From positions 124,001 through 188,000 of the forward strand of contig NZ_JAPDOE010000011.1 of assembly GCF_026013365.1 (NCBI RefSeq): a DNA stretch of 64,000 nt. Direction: 5' to 3'. The DNA comes from Paenibacillus sp. LS1. Lineage in GTDB: Bacteria; Bacillota; Bacilli; Paenibacillales; Paenibacillaceae. Below are positions 8,464 to 16,392 of the stretch, one piece after another. The notes under the pieces are model-generated. The model ran no database searches. It was not told the origin of the DNA and saw only the letters and a program-made list of their open reading frames with translations. Both the position numbers and the translations under genes were made by a program. The first letter of the stretch is position 1. Each line of letters starts with the position of its first letter.

Positions 8464-9619
8464 CGAGTGGAAGTACGTCGCAGGAAGTAAGTATATCCGG
8501 CTAATTTTTATTGGGCCAATGATAGCAGCCTTATTTTTCGGATTAATGTTCTCACAGAATCAGATCAGTAAATCACCAGTTGTGGTCATTGATGAGGATC
8601 ATAGTGAATATTCACGGCAGATGATCTCCAAAATTAATGCGTCACAATATATGAGCGTCAAAAGCGTATATGCGAGCCGAATGAATCCGGAAACATTGCT
8701 TGCCAATGAGCAAGCTGTAGCGGTTATTTTACTTCCCAATCAGTTGGGAATGCGCCAACAACAAGGGAAATCGACGAACATTGGCATCTTGATGGATAAC
8801 ACGATGCCCTCGGGGTTAACCGGTATTCGCACCGCGATTCAAGAGATTATCCAGACGGAAAATATGACCCTTTCCATGACACGTTTGATCCAGAAAGGGA
8901 TGGATGCTGAGACAGCCAAAGGAATCGTGTCGCCGTTATCCCTTCAGCAACGAATGTTGTTTAATCCAACCTCCAGTTATGTCGGCTTTATGGTGCTGGG
9001 ATTTGTGAATATCGTAGTATTGATGATTACGACAAGCGCAGCGGGCTCAATTGCACCTCGGCTTCGTCAGGAAGGGAAGCTATTTGCAAACGGAAGGTCG
9101 CCTTTCCAGCTATGGGTTCGGAGTGTACCCTACGCTGTGTTAAGCTTCCTATCGTTGCTGCTATCCTATGGATTGTTAAAGCAGGTGGGGGGAATGCGGT
9201 TTGAAGCAGAGCCTTATCTATTTATCATTCCGCTGGTTGTTTATGCTTTTGCCTTATCACTCATGGGCATGCTGATTGGATACACTGCCAAAGACATGTC
9301 GAAAGTCAGTCTTCGGACCAGCTTTGTATTGTATCCGTCCTTTTTGGCTACCGGAATTCAACTAACGCCGCTGGCGTTCCCAGAACCGTTCCAAATATTC
9401 GCATGGGCATTACCGATGAATTGGCTCAACCGTCTGATTCGTGGGATGGCGTTCCGGGACGGGGCGCTGATAGCCTACAGTCAGGAGTTGGGGGCGTTGC
9501 TGATTATTATTGGCGGCGTGTCCGTGTTCTTGGGATTACTATTTCTGCTGGAAGCAAGGAAAGTTTCTTCCAGCAGGGAATCACTGTTGAATACGGATAT
9601 GTTACCGAGTAGTAGTTAA
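8447..9619 (+). CDS. ABC-2 type membrane permease
   Basis: Integral membrane exporter subunit of the ABC2_membrane_3 type (YhhJ/YbhR-like). One N-terminal membrane helix (residues 18-38) is followed by a large extracellular domain of about 150 residues (VVVIDEDHSEYSRQ onward), then about five helices from residue 180 to 370. The start ATG 8447 has GAGGTGA six bases upstream and overlaps the adaptor gene by 17 bases. No ATP-binding cassette gene lies nearby, so the ATPase must come from elsewhere or the complex works differently. A terminator follows. Confidence 0.87.
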   Translation: MKSLIDEWKYVAGSKYIRLIFIGPMIAALFFGLMFSQNQISKSPVVVIDEDHSEYSRQMISKINASQYMSVKSVYASRMNPETLLANEQAVAVILLPNQLGMRQQQGKSTNIGILMDNTMPSGLTGIRTAIQEIIQTENMTLSMTRLIQKGMDAETAKGIVSPLSLQQRMLFNPTSSYVGFMVLGFVNIVVLMITTSAAGSIAPRLRQEGKLFANGRSPFQLWVRSVPYAVLSFLSLLLSYGLLKQVGGMRFEAEPYLFIIPLVVYAFALSLMGMLIGYTAKDMSKVSLRTSFVLYPSFLATGIQLTPLAFPEPFQIFAWALPMNWLNRLIRGMAFRDGALIAYSQELGALLIIIGGVSVFLGLLFLLEARKVSSSRESLLNTDMLPSSS

Positions 9620-9646
9620 TTGAAAAGAAAGCAGTGAAACGAGAAC

Positions 9647-9686
9647 AGACGCACAGGAATCATTCCTGATGCGTCTTTCTGTTTTT
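9647..9686 (+). terminator. Intrinsic terminator of the dehydrogenase/exporter operon
   Basis: AGACGCA (9647-9653) and CAGGAA pair with TTCCTG and TGCGTCT (9670-9676), followed by TTCTGTTTTT. Confidence 0.85.
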
Positions 9687-9735
9687 GCAGCGTTTTAGGT
9701 TTGGAATACCACATAAGACATGTAACCATAAAGGT

Positions 9736-9755
9736 CCTTCTGGCGAAGGTTTTTT
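9736..9755 (+). terminator. Small hairpin with T-run upstream of the DUF4317 gene
   Basis: CCTTC (9736-9740), loop TGGC, GAAGG (9745-9749) and six Ts. It looks like a second, weaker terminator that insulates the next gene. A TATACT box just downstream (about 9764-9769) could belong to the DUF4317 promoter. Confidence 0.55.
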
Positions 9756-9807
9756 ATATCGTTTATACTTGTAAAGCCAATTTACTTGAGGAGTTGTCTA
9801 ACGAATC

Positions 9808-10989
9808 ATGAATAAAAAAGAAGTCGCGCATATACGCAAGCAATTTAAACTCGATCACGATCTACTGAATATTTACGATATTCTCAACGTGTATATTACG
9901 AAAGAAACGAACGAGGTATATCACTGGGAGCGTCACCCGTTCGAACTGGTGGACAGAGAGAAGCAGGAGCTGTACATGGGCAATTTCAAAAAATTGCTGA
10001 CAGGCGATTTGGATCAGAAATTGTTCGAACTGAAGTTCCAGGAAGCGGCGGAGGACCCGGCACAGGTACTGCTTCACCAGGCGCTGGTAACAGGTGATCC
10101 GGATGAATGGCAGGATCTGATGCTGCTGCTCGTGGATCGAATGTTGGTGGATACGAAGTTTGAGCGGGATATGGTAGCTACGTTCGTGCGTGGACAGTAT
10201 TATCTGCCGACCAAGGCTAGAAACGAAGCCACGGAAGAGAGTGAGAAGAATGAGGTGTTCGCCCATCCGTTCATTCTGTGCAGCGTGAATTCAACGGAGA
10301 AGCAGCGGAAGACGCTCTTGTTTGATTACGTGGAGAGAGAATTCAAATACAACATTATTGTCGATCCGATTATCAAATTAAGCACGCCAGAGCAAGGGTT
10401 CCTGTACCCTAGCGTGACGGACAACTACTCCGATGTGAACCGTGTTCTATATTGTACAGGGAAATCCAATTTCCCGGATCCGCATTTTGTTGAAAATGTA
10501 TTGAATGGAGAAAGATCCGTAACCGCACTGGAAGAACGGGCGATCTTCGAAGATATCGTCAAGGAAGTGGCCGGTGAACAGCTCGATTCAGCCACCATTG
10601 CTCATGTGTATGAGGAGATCAACCGAGTCATTGAAATTAACGAAGAGTCCCATGAGGAAGAACCTCCGAAACTGGATTATAAAGATCTGGAACGTGTACT
10701 GACCGCAAGCGGTATAGAGGATCTGACGACGGAGAAAGTGGAACGTGCCTTCGAAACGATTGTGGACAACAAGAATTATGAAATGAAGGCGACTAGTGTT
10801 ATGCCGAAGTTCACGTCCAAGTCGATTAAGATTGAAACCAAGGTTGCTACGATTTCGGTTAGCCCGCAAGACCTGAGATATGTGAAACAGGTGAACTATC
10901 AAGGCAGACGTTGTATCATGATTGAAGTGGACGAAGATGTCGTGATTGAAGGGTTTACCCTTAATACAGAAAAACTTATAAATGAGTAA
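9808..10989 (+). CDS. DUF4317 family protein of unknown function
   Basis: A 393-residue acidic cytosolic protein that I recognise as the DUF4317 family of Firmicutes; no biochemical role is established. Seen features are the N-terminal MNKKEVAHIRKQFKLDHDLL, a central mixed region with TGKSNFPDPHFVENVLNGE, and an acidic helical segment near residues 265-295 (EEINRVIEINEESHEEEPPK). There is no signal peptide, membrane segment or obvious catalytic motif. The ribosome site GAGGAG sits about 14 bases from the ATG, farther than usual. It is monocistronic, between two terminators. Confidence 0.85.
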   Translation: MNKKEVAHIRKQFKLDHDLLNIYDILNVYITKETNEVYHWERHPFELVDREKQELYMGNFKKLLTGDLDQKLFELKFQEAAEDPAQVLLHQALVTGDPDEWQDLMLLLVDRMLVDTKFERDMVATFVRGQYYLPTKARNEATEESEKNEVFAHPFILCSVNSTEKQRKTLLFDYVEREFKYNIIVDPIIKLSTPEQGFLYPSVTDNYSDVNRVLYCTGKSNFPDPHFVENVLNGERSVTALEERAIFEDIVKEVAGEQLDSATIAHVYEEINRVIEINEESHEEEPPKLDYKDLERVLTASGIEDLTTEKVERAFETIVDNKNYEMKATSVMPKFTSKSIKIETKVATISVSPQDLRYVKQVNYQGRRCIMIEVDEDVVIEGFTLNTEKLINE

Positions 10990-11061
10990 TTGATTTTAGA
11001 CAATGATGATGTAAAATCATCCGACCAAGACGAACGAACGAGTTAACGTCCATCTATGTTG

Positions 11062-11168
11062 AAAAAAAGCCCAAGCCTAAAGCAACACTGAACTGTTCCC
11101 TGTCATAGTAGACTGTAGAAGACTACGATGGGAGCAGTTCATTATCGCCAAGGCATGGGCTTTTTGCT
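11062..11168. terminator. Long nested hairpin between convergent DUF4317 and response regulator genes
   Basis: Outer arms AAAAAGCCCAAGCCT (about 11065-11078) and AGGCATGGGCTTTTT (to 11165) pair with one mismatch. Inside lies an 11-bp stem, GAACTGTTCCC with GGGAGCAGTTC, capped by TCATAGT/ACTACGA. A-run and T-run at the two ends make it usable as a terminator in both directions. The loop side is unusually long and structured for a plain terminator. Confidence 0.65.
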
Positions 11169-11171
11169 GTT

Positions 11172-12290
11172 TCATGATTGTCGCAACAGTTGTTTGATAT
11201 CTGCTGCCGGACTGGAGCCAAGCTCCTCTTTGAGCAATTCCTCCAGCACCAGATACTGTCGCTGCGCTTCGGTTCTTCGTCCAAGCGACAGATACAACAG
11301 GATGATCTCGCGATGAATATCTTCCCGAATCGAATCTATCTGGAGGATACGTTCAAAATAATACAGCGCCCGTAACGGCTCGCCTGCCTTCTCGTGATAG
11401 TGGGCAGCAGTTTCCATCGTCATGATGAAATCCAGCTCCAGCTGTCTGGACCACGCGAAAGCCCACTCATAATGCCTTCCTTTCAGAAGTTCACCCGTAT
11501 ACAACGTGTCCATCCGCTCGAAGAGATCGGGTTGATGTGCTGATGCCTGACGCATCTGCCGGAACAAAGCCTCGAACTCGTACAGATCGCAGTCAATCGC
11601 TTCCCGGTCGATACGGATGCCATTCCTGTCCTTGAGAATGATCGGTACGTCACTGTTGTCCCCGATGGCACGTCGCACGTAGTACAGTGTGGAATTGATG
11701 TTCGTCCAGGCCTTCTGCGGACTGAGGTCCTTCCACAACGTATCGGCCAATGCATCGCGGGTAGTTGATTTGGTATACAGCAAGAATGCGAGTAACTCTT
11801 CCGTCTTGGGCGTTCTAAGCTTGATGGGACTGTCTGCTCCGGCTCCGCCGAACACGGTGAATTCACCGAACAGACGAACATTCAGCTTGGGTGCAGGAGT
11901 CGTCGGTTCGGAAGGGGCGACGGACTTGTGAAGCTTTTCCTGCAATCGCTTAATGCTACGGTTCAGTCGCTCAGCCGTGACGGGCTTGATGACGTAATCG
12001 ATCACCTCTTTGTCGAAGGCCTGCACCGCATACTCCTCATATCCGGTCACCAGCACAATGGGGAGCGAAGGGTGATGTTTACGCAATTCACCAATGAGTT
12101 GCATACCTGAGATACGAGGCATCGTAATGTCCAGAAATGCCGCATCGAAGCTATTTTCCGCCGCATATTCGCAGGCTTCTTCCGGGTCGTGAAATGCGCG
12201 AGACACCTCAACTTCTCCACTTTCTGTCAAAATGCGATTCAGTCGCTTCAGCGACAAATCCTCATCGTCCACAATGATGACTTTCATCAT
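11172..12290 (-). CDS. Response regulator with winged-helix and BTAD domains
   Basis: Receives phosphate from the upstream kinase and binds DNA. Residues 1-118 are a receiver domain: acidic pocket IIVDDED, phosphoacceptor Asp54 in AAFLDITMPR, and Lys in YVIKPV. Residues about 135-230 form a small winged-helix domain (LNVRLFGEFTVF, PKTEELLAFLLYTKS). Residues about 235-372 are a helical BTAD (TPR-like) domain (LYTGELLKGRHYEWAFAW, then GEPLRALYYFERILQIDSI). This SARP-like layout is uncommon in Bacillales. Its ATG overlaps the stop of the kinase gene by four bases. The likely target is the divergent surface-protein operon, an inference from position. Confidence 0.9.
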   Translation of the reverse strand: MMKVIIVDDEDLSLKRLNRILTESGEVEVSRAFHDPEEACEYAAENSFDAAFLDITMPRISGMQLIGELRKHHPSLPIVLVTGYEEYAVQAFDKEVIDYVIKPVTAERLNRSIKRLQEKLHKSVAPSEPTTPAPKLNVRLFGEFTVFGGAGADSPIKLRTPKTEELLAFLLYTKSTTRDALADTLWKDLSPQKAWTNINSTLYYVRRAIGDNSDVPIILKDRNGIRIDREAIDCDLYEFEALFRQMRQASAHQPDLFERMDTLYTGELLKGRHYEWAFAWSRQLELDFIMTMETAAHYHEKAGEPLRALYYFERILQIDSIREDIHREIILLYLSLGRRTEAQRQYLVLEELLKEELGSSPAADIKQLLRQS

Positions 12291-15200
12291 GTTTCATAAC
12301 CCCCGTTCCCATCTGTGCTTAGACGTTGATTTGGAAGATCAAATGTAATCCGCGTTCCCTCGCCATCCAGACTTTCCATCTGAAGGTGTCTGCCATACAG
12401 CAGGTTCAACCGGCTGGAGATATTCCATAGTCCCACGCCGTTACTGCCATCTGTGGATTGCCGAATTTCATCCATCCGTTCCCTGGTTATGCCAATTCCG
12501 TTGTCCTCAATGGTGAACCGTGTTTCCGTATCATTCAGATTGCGGATAGACAACATGACCCGACCACCGCGAATGCTGGACATCAGCCCATGCCGAATTG
12601 CGTTTTCGATCAGGGGCTGTAACGTGAGGGGCGGAATGTCCATGTTCCGGTTCACATCCGCATCCACATCGATGATGACCTCCAACCTTGAGCCAAAGCG
12701 AGCTTGCTCAATCGCTACATAGGCCTCGATCATCTCCAGTTCGTTCATCAGGCTAGTTTTTGAGTCCAGATGTTTAAAGTGCACACTGCGTCTTAAGTAA
12801 CTCGATAATTGCAAAATCAATTGTTCTGCCCGATTGGGCGCATCCACGCACAATTCGGCAATGGCATTTAGAGCGTTATACAGAAAGTGCGGGTTCATCT
12901 GTGACCGCAAAAAGGATATTTCGGCATCTCGCGCAGCCTGAACGGATGTTTTCATCCGGGTCAAACCGCCGATCCGGGCCAGCAATTCCTCCGATTCGAA
13001 CGGCTTCGATACGAAATCATTGGCACCTTTCTCCAAGGCCAGCTTCAACTGATGGGCTTTGTTACTCGCCGTCAGCATGAGTACAGGCAGCTCGGAAGGA
13101 GAGAAGCGCTCCCTGATCCGTTCCAACAATTCGTAACCCGACATGTCGGGCATCATGATATCAGCAATGACAAGATGCACGGCAGGTAGCTTGTCCAGCA
13201 GCTCCAGTACCGAAGAGGAACGTGCAGTTACCGCATAACTGTAACCTTCCAGCTTCAAGAGATTAACAATCGTCTGCAAATTAGCCGAGTCGTCGTCCAC
13301 AACGATGATCCATTCGTCTTTATTTCCTTTCACAATCGTTGGTTCTTCGAACCGGAACAGCCGATTAGCAGGACTTGTAGGAGCTATGGTAAGTGGCATG
13401 ACGTTGGATCGCTTCTCTCCTTTGCCATCTGCCAGCGGAAAGGTCAGGATGAATGTAGCACCCTTGCCGGGTACCGATTGCGCATGAATAGTTCCGCCAT
13501 GCAGTTCGACCAGCTTACGCGTAATGCTTAGTCCCAGACCGGTGCCTCCGGCAACCACTGGCCCCGTATCTGCTTCTTGCTCGAACGGTAGGAAGATATG
13601 CTCCAGCTTGTCCGTACCGATGCCGCGGCCGGTATCCACAATGCGTATTTCCGCTTTGCCTTGAACCACCGTAGCACTAATACTTACGGTGCCACGTTCC
13701 GTGAACTTAACGGCATTACCGATCAGATTATGCAAAATCTGAATCAGTCGATTGCCGTCTGCATAGATTGGCGGGAAATGCGCCGGGATGCGGTTGATGA
13801 GCTCCACCTTTTTCGCGCCAAGCAGGAAGGAGTGCATACGCATGACCGATTCGACAAACGAGTACAGATCGGTCGAAGACCGGTGGAGCGGGATGTCGCC
13901 ATGTTTCATTTTCGAATAATCCAGCAATTCATCTACCAGATAGGTTAATCGTCGGCCGCTTCCTGTCACGATCGCCAGATTGTGCGCCTGTTCGTCGGTA
14001 AGTGGGCCTTCGGCGCCTTTGAGCAGGCTCTCACTGATGTTTACAATCGCGTTCAGCGGTGTTTTGAGCTCGTGCGAGGTATTGGACAGGAAGTCGTCCT
14101 TCACCTTGTCCAGCAAGAGCAACTGATCTTTGAGGGTGCGGACCGTACGATAGGCCTCGAAGAACCGAAGCACAGCCAGAAACAGCATCAGGATGCTGAA
14201 CAGGACAATCGAAGCCTGCCCGATGTTCATGTTTTCCTTGAGCGAGATCGAGAAGAGATTAATGTCCAGACAGTACAGCACGATGCTTAAGAGAGCCGCA
14301 TACCACAAGAAAGTAGACAGCCGTTCGCCCTTTTCACTGGTCAGGAACTGTGATGCGCATTGATACAGCAACCAGAGAAGCAGCAACGTGTACATAACGA
14401 CGACGTAAGGCGCAGCAAGCCCATAGACGGAAATAGGCAGGAGCACGACCATGCAAAAGTAAGCTCCGAAGATGATCAGAATCACCGCTGTGAGCATACC
14501 GGACAGGATGCCTGTTTTGAATCGGTAGAAGTAAAAGGTCAGCAGACCCAGACATGCGACAGAGCAGAAATCTTTTAATTTATAGAGCGTACTAAAGGAG
14601 ATTTCCGAGCCCACCATGGATAACACACGTTCGCTGATCATGCCGTTATAGAGGGCGTACAGCAGACAGATTAGACCAATCAGCAGCAGGGAATCGTCCC
14701 TGTTTCGGTAGAGTGCAGACCCCAGGTAACTGATGAGGAATATGATCGAAATGGTAGCCAGTACAGCGAGCGTGCCGAATTCGATAGCTGTGCTGGCTTG
14801 ATGTTTTTGCAGCATGGCCGCTTGTTCGCCGAAAAAGAGTGGACCCGGAATGCCAGAGTCCGTGTAATCGTAATTAGCCACCCGGATCAAAATCTCAATG
14901 TCACCGCCGTGATAGGGGAAAAAGCCAATCTGTGGGGAGTTGCCTGGTCGGTAACCCGCGGACTTTGCCACAGCATGCCCGTCTTCCAGCAATTTGTTGC
15001 CATTGATATAGATTTCGCTGGCAAAACGAATGTTCATTTTTTTGATCGCCAGCGTTCCATCAACAGGTGCATTACGCAGCACTAGTCGATACGTGGCGAA
15101 GCCGTGGGTAGGCAGTCGTGCGCCGTCCACTTCAAGTCGATTCCACGAGCCGGGAACGGTTGCATAGGTATCGGGTGCTTTCGTTGGACCAGCTTGATTC

Positions 15201-15418
15201 GGAGTTGTAGATTCGTCAGGTAGCAATCGCTCCCAGTAAAATTCCCACTCCCCGTCCAGCTTGATCCGCTCGTCCTGTTCAGGGTTCCAAGCCGAGAGGT
15301 CCAGAACACCTTGACGAGCATGAAGCGCCGCAGATTGTGGTTCTCTGATCGTTGACAGGAGTAGTACGGTAATGGCGAGTATAACAGTCAGGACAACACC
15401 TGAAATTTTTAATAACAC
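12287..15418 (-). CDS. 7TMR-DISM hybrid histidine kinase with two kinase modules
   Basis: A membrane sensor. One N-terminal membrane helix (VVLTVILAITVLLL) precedes an extracellular jelly-roll-like 7TMR-DISM sensor (LDGEWEFYWERLL, VPGSWNRLEV), then about seven membrane helices. Inside the cell come a HisKA domain with SNTSHELKTPLNAI (His near residue 449), an ATPase domain (GGTGLGLSITRKLVELHGG), a receiver domain (IADIMMPDMSGYE, Asp near 753), and a LytS-type kinase with LRSQMNPHFLYNALN (His near 843) plus a second ATPase domain. GTG 15418 is chosen because AAAGGAG lies nine bases upstream, and because a promoter at 15491-15519 falls inside the longer frame from 15523. It overlaps the response regulator gene by four bases. 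Confidence 0.9.
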   Translation of the reverse strand: MLLKISGVVLTVILAITVLLLSTIREPQSAALHARQGVLDLSAWNPEQDERIKLDGEWEFYWERLLPDESTTPNQAGPTKAPDTYATVPGSWNRLEVDGARLPTHGFATYRLVLRNAPVDGTLAIKKMNIRFASEIYINGNKLLEDGHAVAKSAGYRPGNSPQIGFFPYHGGDIEILIRVANYDYTDSGIPGPLFFGEQAAMLQKHQASTAIEFGTLAVLATISIIFLISYLGSALYRNRDDSLLLIGLICLLYALYNGMISERVLSMVGSEISFSTLYKLKDFCSVACLGLLTFYFYRFKTGILSGMLTAVILIIFGAYFCMVVLLPISVYGLAAPYVVVMYTLLLLWLLYQCASQFLTSEKGERLSTFLWYAALLSIVLYCLDINLFSISLKENMNIGQASIVLFSILMLFLAVLRFFEAYRTVRTLKDQLLLLDKVKDDFLSNTSHELKTPLNAIVNISESLLKGAEGPLTDEQAHNLAIVTGSGRRLTYLVDELLDYSKMKHGDIPLHRSSTDLYSFVESVMRMHSFLLGAKKVELINRIPAHFPPIYADGNRLIQILHNLIGNAVKFTERGTVSISATVVQGKAEIRIVDTGRGIGTDKLEHIFLPFEQEADTGPVVAGGTGLGLSITRKLVELHGGTIHAQSVPGKGATFILTFPLADGKGEKRSNVMPLTIAPTSPANRLFRFEEPTIVKGNKDEWIIVVDDDSANLQTIVNLLKLEGYSYAVTARSSSVLELLDKLPAVHLVIADIMMPDMSGYELLERIRERFSPSELPVLMLTASNKAHQLKLALEKGANDFVSKPFESEELLARIGGLTRMKTSVQAARDAEISFLRSQMNPHFLYNALNAIAELCVDAPNRAEQLILQLSSYLRRSVHFKHLDSKTSLMNELEMIEAYVAIEQARFGSRLEVIIDVDADVNRNMDIPPLTLQPLIENAIRHGLMSSIRGGRVMLSIRNLNDTETRFTIEDNGIGITRERMDEIRQSTDGSNGVGLWNISSRLNLLYGRHLQMESLDGEGTRITFDLPNQRLSTDGNGGYET

Positions 15419-15490
15419 GAAATGCTGCTCCTTTAGAGTTTGTTCGAAACCTTTGGCAGATTTGGACGAAATCTCTTGTATTCTATCGGC

Positions 15491-15519
15491 ATTGTAGCGA
15501 ATATCTCTGGGGGGCGCAA
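15491..15519 (-). promoter_or_regulatory. Promoter of the hybrid kinase/response regulator genes
   Basis: On the minus strand TTGCGC (15519-15514), a 17-base spacer and TACAAT (15496-15491) form a sigma-A-like promoter. Its position supports the kinase start at 15418 rather than 15523. Confidence 0.55.
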
Positions 15520-15547
15520 TCACATTTCGACAATTTTCTTCTGTTTA

Positions 15548-15575
15548 TTGCTTGTTTATTGTGATCCATTATAAT
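15548..15575 (+). promoter_or_regulatory. Promoter of the surface-protein operon
   Basis: TTGCTT (15548-15553), 16-base spacer and TATAAT (15570-15575). The weak -35 box fits activator dependence. It lies about 85 bases before the protease ATG 15661 and overlaps the ATG at 15574, which rules out that earlier start. Confidence 0.55.
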
Positions 15576-15660
15576 GCGGAAGCAAGATATGTCGAACGGG
15601 CACAGAAAAAGCATCGAAAGACCTATCTTTGCGCGACTATGGGCTGATGGAGTTGAGAAA

Positions 15661-16371
15661 ATGGAGAGAAGCATCACATCTTGGCGTTTGCGGCGGCGGA
15701 TAATTGGCATTTTGGCTGTACTGATTGCCGTGGCATGTCTGAATGGGTATACGGGTTCATCTGTCGCCAAAGCGGCTGGGACTGGACAAGTGGCCGTATC
15801 GGGAGCTGAAAAAGTGTATCAGTCCGCGGCGCAAGCTGTCTTTTACCTGAAAGCGTATCGCAAGGACGGAACACTCAAAACGGTAGGTACCGGTTTTCTA
15901 ATCGGTGATGGTAGAGCACTTACAGCAGCCCATGTTGTGAAGGACGGGATATCTTTCGAGGCGGTATTTGAAGATGGTTCCATCCAAAAGATAACGGTTC
16001 TGAGCACTGATACGGAAACCGATGTGGCTACGCTGTCTGTGCAGAATAGCAAAAAACGTCCAGTACTTACCCTGTCAGGGGACAAGCAGCCTGCAAGATA
16101 TGGGCAACGATCGTTCGCAATCGGGTACCCGCTGAAGGATGGCAAGATCATTACGGAGGGCATCGTGAATGCACCAACCGCTGAGGTGAACGATGTCGTT
16201 CGCTTGCTGACTTCCGCGCAGGTGTCTGCGGGCATGTCGGGTGGTCCATTGTTAAATGAAGATGGTCATGTGATCGGATTAATCTCCGGTTCGTTCCGGA
16301 CAATGAATGGCATTCATATCTGTGTAACGATCGAAGATATTCGCAAGCTGATGAAGAAGTCGAATACATAA
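15661..16371 (+). CDS. Secreted trypsin-like serine protease (HtrA-like catalytic domain, no PDZ)
   Basis: An exported S1C-type peptidase. After the start ATG 15661 (GGAG eight bases upstream) come a basic region WRLRRR, a hydrophobic helix GILAVLIAVACLNGY and a likely signal peptidase site after SVAKA. The catalytic triad is visible: His in LTAAHVV, Asp in TETDVATL, Ser in SAGMSGGPLL. The protein is 236 residues and stops after the protease domain, with no PDZ domain. It is first in an operon with two giant surface proteins, 21 bases before the next start. Processing or quality control of those proteins is a reasonable inference. Confidence 0.9.
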   Translation: MERSITSWRLRRRIIGILAVLIAVACLNGYTGSSVAKAAGTGQVAVSGAEKVYQSAAQAVFYLKAYRKDGTLKTVGTGFLIGDGRALTAAHVVKDGISFEAVFEDGSIQKITVLSTDTETDVATLSVQNSKKRPVLTLSGDKQPARYGQRSFAIGYPLKDGKIITEGIVNAPTAEVNDVVRLLTSAQVSAGMSGGPLLNEDGHVIGLISGSFRTMNGIHICVTIEDIRKLMKKSNT

Positions 16372-16392
16372 CGGGAAAAAGGGGAATCTCGC

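Noticed and set aside
12453..15321. Long frames on the plus strand opposite the kinase gene
   Set aside because: They are shadows of a confident coding region on the other strand; none has a ribosome site or protein-like composition.
15419..15523. Longer N-terminus of the hybrid kinase from GTG 15523
   Set aside because: No ribosome site there, a minus-strand promoter lies inside it, and GTG 15418 has AAAGGAG at nine bases.
15574..15660. Upstream extension of the protease gene from ATG 15574
   Set aside because: This ATG overlaps the likely -10 box (15570-15575), and ATG 15661 has a proper ribosome site and signal peptide.
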